This document shows, one piece after another, positions 14,543-17,509 of a stretch of DNA of 17,509 bases. Below the pieces are notes generated by a model. That model saw only the letters and a list, made by a program, of their open reading frames with translations. It was not told the DNA's origin and did not search any database. Positions within the stretch are counted from its first letter, which is position 1, and the number at the start of each line of letters is the position of its first letter. Source of the stretch: Bacteriovoracaceae bacterium. GTDB lineage: Bacteria > Bdellovibrionota > Bacteriovoracia > Bacteriovoracales > Bacteriovoracaceae. The position numbers and the translations under genes were made by a program. The DNA lies in the NCBI GenBank assembly GCA_023151145.1, contig JAKLJM010000011.1:1-17509 (forward strand), read 5' to 3'.

Positions 14543-15449
14543 AATAATGCCATGGAAATTTATTGAAATTTTTTGGTCTTTTTTCGACAAATGCTTCACG
14601 ACCTTCGACCGCTTCATCTGTCCCATAAGCAAGTCTAGTTGCCTCTCCTGCAAAGAGTTGCTGGCCGACTAGACCATCATCGATCATGTTAAAGCCAAAC
14701 TTTAACATTCGCATAGCAGTTGGTGATTTTGAATTCATCTCTCTTGCCCAATCAAGAGCAACATTCTCTAATTCTTTATGAGGAATTACGGCATTCACCA
14801 TTCCCATTTGAAAGGCCTCTTCAGCGTTATAGTTTCTTCCCAGAAAAAAGATTTCTCGTGCTCTTTTTTGTCCAACCATTCTTGCTAAATATGCTGAACC
14901 ATAACCTGAGTCGAAACTAGCTACATCTGGATCAGTTTGTTTAAAAATAGCATGTTCTTTTGAAGCTAGAGTGAGGTCACAGACCACATGAAGACTATGT
15001 CCGCCACCTACGGCCCAACCAGGAACTACCGCAACAACTATTTTTGGCATAAAACGAATTAAGCGTTGTACCTCTAAAATATGTAATCTCCCTAATCGGC
15101 CAATATCGGCTTTAGTGGGATTGTTGGGTTGAGACTTATCCTCATATTTGTAACCGTCTTTTCCTCTGATGCGTTGATCTCCGCCCGAACAAAATGCCCA
15201 ACCGGCATCTTTTGGTGAAGGGCCATTACCAGTAAGTAAAACGACGCCAATATCACTAGATTGACGTGCGTGATCTAGTGCGATGTAGAGCTCGTCTACA
15301 GTTTTTGGCCTAAAAGCATTTCTAACCTCAGGACGGTTGATGGCAATTCTTACGGTACCTTGGTCTTTAGCACGGTGATATGTGATGTCTTTAAAATTAA
15401 AGCCCGAAATCTCATCCCATAGATCTGGATTAAATATTTCTGATACCAT
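14541..15449 (-). CDS. menB: 1,4-dihydroxy-2-naphthoyl-CoA synthase MenB, type II
   Basis: MenB closes the second ring of the naphthoquinone in menaquinone synthesis. The 302-residue crotonase-fold protein has CSGGDQRIRG (87-96), the oxyanion-hole segment PGWAVGGGHSLH (143-154), SFDSGYGSAYLARMVGQKRAREIFFLG and the C-terminal AYGTDEAVEGREAF and KRPKNFNKFPWHY. The segment QTDPDVA has Asp at 173, where E. coli MenB has Gly. From published work on the family, Asp here marks type II enzymes (as in M. tuberculosis) that do not need bicarbonate. A good SD (AAGGAG, 7 bases before ATG) lies within a perfect hairpin. No other men gene is adjacent. Confidence 0.95.
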   Translation of the reverse strand: MVSEIFNPDLWDEISGFNFKDITYHRAKDQGTVRIAINRPEVRNAFRPKTVDELYIALDHARQSSDIGVVLLTGNGPSPKDAGWAFCSGGDQRIRGKDGYKYEDKSQPNNPTKADIGRLGRLHILEVQRLIRFMPKIVVAVVPGWAVGGGHSLHVVCDLTLASKEHAIFKQTDPDVASFDSGYGSAYLARMVGQKRAREIFFLGRNYNAEEAFQMGMVNAVIPHKELENVALDWAREMNSKSPTAMRMLKFGFNMIDDGLVGQQLFAGEATRLAYGTDEAVEGREAFVEKRPKNFNKFPWHY

Positions 15450-15453
15450 TTTG

Positions 15454-15490
15454 ATTCTCCTTATTCATTGAGGATAATTTCAAGGAGAAT
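15454..15490 (-). promoter_or_regulatory. Hairpin that would sequester the menB ribosome-binding site
   Basis: In the minus-strand transcript ATTCTCCTT (15490-15482) pairs perfectly over 9 bp with AAGGAGAAT (15462-15454), with a 19-base loop. The second arm contains the menB SD AAGGAG, 7 bases before the ATG. The first arm begins 8 bases after the stop codon of the upstream gene, so a ribosome finishing that gene could open the hairpin. There is no T-run, so it is not a normal terminator. Confidence 0.55.
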
Positions 15491-15498
15491 ATAGCAAA

Positions 15499-16182
15499 TT
15501 ATTTATTATAAGAATAGGTGATCTCTAATTCTTGAGGATTTCCTTGGTCATCTTCAATATTGGTAAGTCCCTTATAGTAGACCAAGCGCTTTTTTTCGTC
15601 ATATTCAGCTTCAATGGGACCGATGATTTTGTTTAATAGCCAATTTGAGAGGTTTAATTTAAAGCGTTTATATTGTGGAGTAGAAGCAGTCGTTTCGACA
15701 ATCTCGAAGGTAAAATAATCTAGTCTTGGAGCCACCAGAAATTTAATTTCTTTTGCCGTATTTAGTTGATTAAAATTACTTAAAAGATAATTATGAAATC
15801 CCTGGCCACCAACAACGGTTCCTTTTAAAGAAATACTTTTTTCTTTTAACTTTCCTTTGTTTTTTCTCTGCATTTTAATTTCTTGATTTTTTTCTACTTT
15901 AAAATATTCGAATACATCGAAACGAGAATCGCTAAATTCAGTCGTTGGAATAAAAGGATGACCTTCGACGGTACTTTTTATTTGTGCAAATTTTTCGCCA
16001 TTGGGTTTAAGGTATTCAGTTACAACTTTGTTGGGATACTCATTATTTCCTAACCAAATTTGATGTTTTTCTAAATAAGCCGTTTCTCCTTTTTTATTAA
16101 AGGCTTTTCCTTGAAAGGTGTAACTAGGCTCTTGTGCCAGAGTGAGATTAACCAAAAATGAGAATGTTTGTAGTATGGCCAT
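15499..16182 (-). CDS. Exported protein of unknown function
   Basis: I do not recognise this 227-residue protein. It has a signal-peptide-like N terminus (hydrophobic FSFLVNLTLA, probable cleavage after residue 16) and then alternating polar and aromatic segments that suggest a beta-rich periplasmic fold, for example SYTFQGKAFNKKGETAYL, RFDVFEYFKV and KRLVYYKGLTNIEDD. It has a basic KMQRKNKGKLKEK stretch in the middle and few Cys residues. AAGGAG lies 8 bases before the ATG. It follows the flavoprotein gene by 59 bases and precedes menB by 49 bases on the same strand, so it may share a transcript with menB and influence menB translation through the hairpin between them. Confidence 0.7.
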   Translation of the reverse strand: MAILQTFSFLVNLTLAQEPSYTFQGKAFNKKGETAYLEKHQIWLGNNEYPNKVVTEYLKPNGEKFAQIKSTVEGHPFIPTTEFSDSRFDVFEYFKVEKNQEIKMQRKNKGKLKEKSISLKGTVVGGQGFHNYLLSNFNQLNTAKEIKFLVAPRLDYFTFEIVETTASTPQYKRFKLNLSNWLLNKIIGPIEAEYDEKKRLVYYKGLTNIEDDQGNPQELEITYSYNK

Positions 16183-16241
16183 AACGAAGTCTCCTTAGAC
16201 TTATCATAGCCATTAATCATCAAAAGGTGACTGAACTTACC

Positions 16242-16841
16242 TTAGACAAGTGAAGTCCATAATCTTTTTGGGTCTTTGGTGTCTACGCTCCAGGCAGAGG
16301 ATTTCGCCTCAAGCTGAGTGTAAGCAAGGACATTTTTTATCGTATGCAGGATTTCATCACTAGACCAAAAATCGTCTTGAAATGAAGATTCCGCTTTTCG
16401 AGCTAATTCTGATGCTAAAGAAATAGTGAGCGCACTATGAGGGGGAATGAGGTAGCCTTGTGAAGAGAGAACGCCTTGGAGGCGCGACATGACTTCTTTA
16501 CCTGAGACCGAATGCATGGTGGTGAGTACGCCAGCAGGTTTTGAAAACACTTTGGGACTAGCTTCTAAAAATGTTGATTCCTCTAGGAAACGTTGCAGGT
16601 ATGATGACCAAGAATCCCAATACGTGCCAGAGAGAAGGTAAATCGCATCACACGAACTGATATGAGAGTCGATAGCTTTTTGATAGTCCAATGAGCTTAA
16701 ATGATTCATACTTTTTAATTCTAAAATATTAAGGGAACAAAGCTCGTCTAAGTGATGTTCTATATTTTTAAAAAATGAAAAAGTATTTCCCAAATTTCCA
16801 TTGAGGGCACCGTTGATAATTAGTAGTTTGGGTTTACTCAT
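16242..16841 (-). CDS. Flavodoxin-like NAD(P)H-dependent FMN reductase family protein
   Basis: This 199-residue protein has the flavodoxin-like layout of the FMN_red group: first strand KLLIINGALNGNLGNT, with the N-G-x-x-G-N-T phosphate-binding turn, AIYLLSGTYWDSWSSYLQRFLE with the isoalloxazine-side loop near residues 70-85, and FSKPAGVLTTMHSVSGKEVM. Members reduce flavin, quinones or azo compounds; the substrate is not known. It overlaps the preceding gene by one base (TAATG at 16843-16839), with AAGGA 7 bases before its start, so the two are translationally coupled. It is probably a real partner of the unrecognised upstream protein. Confidence 0.72.
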   Translation of the reverse strand: MSKPKLLIINGALNGNLGNTFSFFKNIEHHLDELCSLNILELKSMNHLSSLDYQKAIDSHISSCDAIYLLSGTYWDSWSSYLQRFLEESTFLEASPKVFSKPAGVLTTMHSVSGKEVMSRLQGVLSSQGYLIPPHSALTISLASELARKAESSFQDDFWSSDEILHTIKNVLAYTQLEAKSSAWSVDTKDPKRLWTSLV

Positions 16842-17509
16842 TAATATGTCCTTATTTGTGCTGTTACTTTTTGTCCCAATTCTTCAAACCATAAATTGAG
16901 ATCATTATCTTCATCATAACTTAATTCTTTGGTGTTTGTGATAAGAATATGTTGACATAATTTTTCATCAAGCGAAAATTTTTCACGCAGCTTTGTACAC
17001 CAAATATTTTCTACAAAAAGAAAAAAATCATTTTCGTTGTAGTTCGCTCGCATTAATCCCATTTTTAAAATACCTTTAGTGTACTTTAATAAATGGACAC
17101 TATAAGCGTTCATGTCAGCAATGACATAATCTAGTTCTTGTTGAAAGATTTCATCTTGTTGATAACAATTCATCACTTCTGGAATTTCAAAAAGTGCGGT
17201 GAGAAATTGATAAAAGCCCATTTGTCCCAAATAGACTTTTTGATTTTGGTAAAAATTTACTGCATGTTCTAAATCGTGGATACAAAAACTCAAGGCATCT
17301 CTTTTAGAAAGTATGTATTTGGCGATTCTTTTTTCTTCGGTAATGAGAGTGACACATCGTTTAGATTGTAGTTGTAGGGTCAATAGTTCAAGAGGAGTGG
17401 GAATTGTATAATAAAGAACTAATGGCCATTTTGATGATAACCAATTCATCATGGCGGTATTCATTCGACGAGGCAGGCCTTTAAAGTTTAATTGAAATAT
17501 TTCAACTAA
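16841..17509 (-). CDS. Unrecognised protein with an HDLEHA motif; start lies beyond the window
   Basis: The minus-strand frame is open to the last base: 15 residues (LVEIFQLNFKGLPRR) precede the first visible ATG at 17464, which has no SD, so the real start is outside the window. The visible 222 residues have no signal peptide and look helical. The clearest motif is RDALSFCIHDLEHAVNFYQ, with His, Asp, Glu and His close together (H63, D64, E66 and H67 counted from the ATG at 17464). A later LDYVIADMNAYSVHLLKY segment has D117 and H124. These could bind a metal, but I do not recognise the family. The gene is coupled (TAATG) to the flavoprotein gene. Confidence 0.7.
   Translation of the reverse strand, partial: LVEIFQLNFKGLPRRMNTAMMNWLSSKWPLVLYYTIPTPLELLTLQLQSKRCVTLITEEKRIAKYILSKRDALSFCIHDLEHAVNFYQNQKVYLGQMGFYQFLTALFEIPEVMNCYQQDEIFQQELDYVIADMNAYSVHLLKYTKGILKMGLMRANYNENDFFLFVENIWCTKLREKFSLDEKLCQHILITNTKELSYDEDNDLNLWFEELGQKVTAQIRTY

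Noticed and set aside
16183..16247. GTCTAAGG occurring twice on the minus strand near the start of the exported protein gene
   Set aside because: One copy is the end of the flavoprotein gene (GTC TAA GG) and the other contains the SD; an 8-base match is readily explained by chance.
17462..17464. ATG at 17464 as the true start of the right-edge gene
   Set aside because: No SD precedes it, and the frame stays open with protein-like sequence to the window edge, so the gene is treated as partial.

Overview
The window is AT-rich, gene-dense DNA from a Gram-negative bacterium. Several products carry export signals, and there is a c-type cytochrome fragment, menaquinone synthesis (MenB), oxygen-independent haem synthesis (HemN) and a solo periplasmic binding protein. 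Base composition and gene content would suit a low-GC member of the Bdellovibrionota (Bacteriovorax/Peredibacter type). That placement is inference; no rRNA or marker gene in the window settles it. I see no tRNA, rRNA, CRISPR array, insertion sequence or phage gene, and no gene-free stretch longer than about 160 bases.

Layout. (1) Positions 1-1948, plus strand: a likely iron-uptake operon of a di-haem oxidoreductase fragment, a small exported cupredoxin and an FTR1-type iron permease. The permease gene is frameshifted near its 3' end by an exact 22-bp tandem duplication. (2) Positions 1938-3859, minus strand: two Fe-S RNA-modification enzymes, TtcA and RlmN. (3) Positions 3956-4777, plus: a periplasmic solute-binding protein. 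(4) Positions 4779-6137, minus: HemN, divergent from an SPFH/stomatin-like membrane protein (6296-7198, plus). The shared spacer holds two overlapping promoter candidates and an inverted repeat. (5) Positions 7353-10057: an NAD(P)-binding SDR-like protein, a TatD-like hydrolase and, on the opposite strand, a TrmN6-like methyltransferase. These lack Shine-Dalgarno (SD) sequences and have -10 boxes almost touching their start codons. (6) Positions 10213-14513, plus: a tight five-gene run of MsrA, aldehyde dehydrogenase, RmuC, Mpo1-like protein and glutathione S-transferase, suggestive of oxidative and lipid-aldehyde damage control. It ends in a strong bidirectional terminator. RmuC is split by an in-frame stop codon that separates its membrane anchor from the rest. 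(7) Positions 14541-17509, minus: type II MenB, an exported protein of unknown function, a flavodoxin-like oxidoreductase and an unrecognised protein that runs off the window edge.

Points most worth following are the 22-bp duplication in the iron permease, the stop codon inside rmuC, a perfect hairpin that would hide the menB ribosome-binding site, the inverted repeat between hemN and the SPFH gene, and the set of apparently leaderless genes. No wholly new multi-gene system is evident. The unrecognised protein coupled to a flavoprotein at the right edge is the best candidate for something undescribed.
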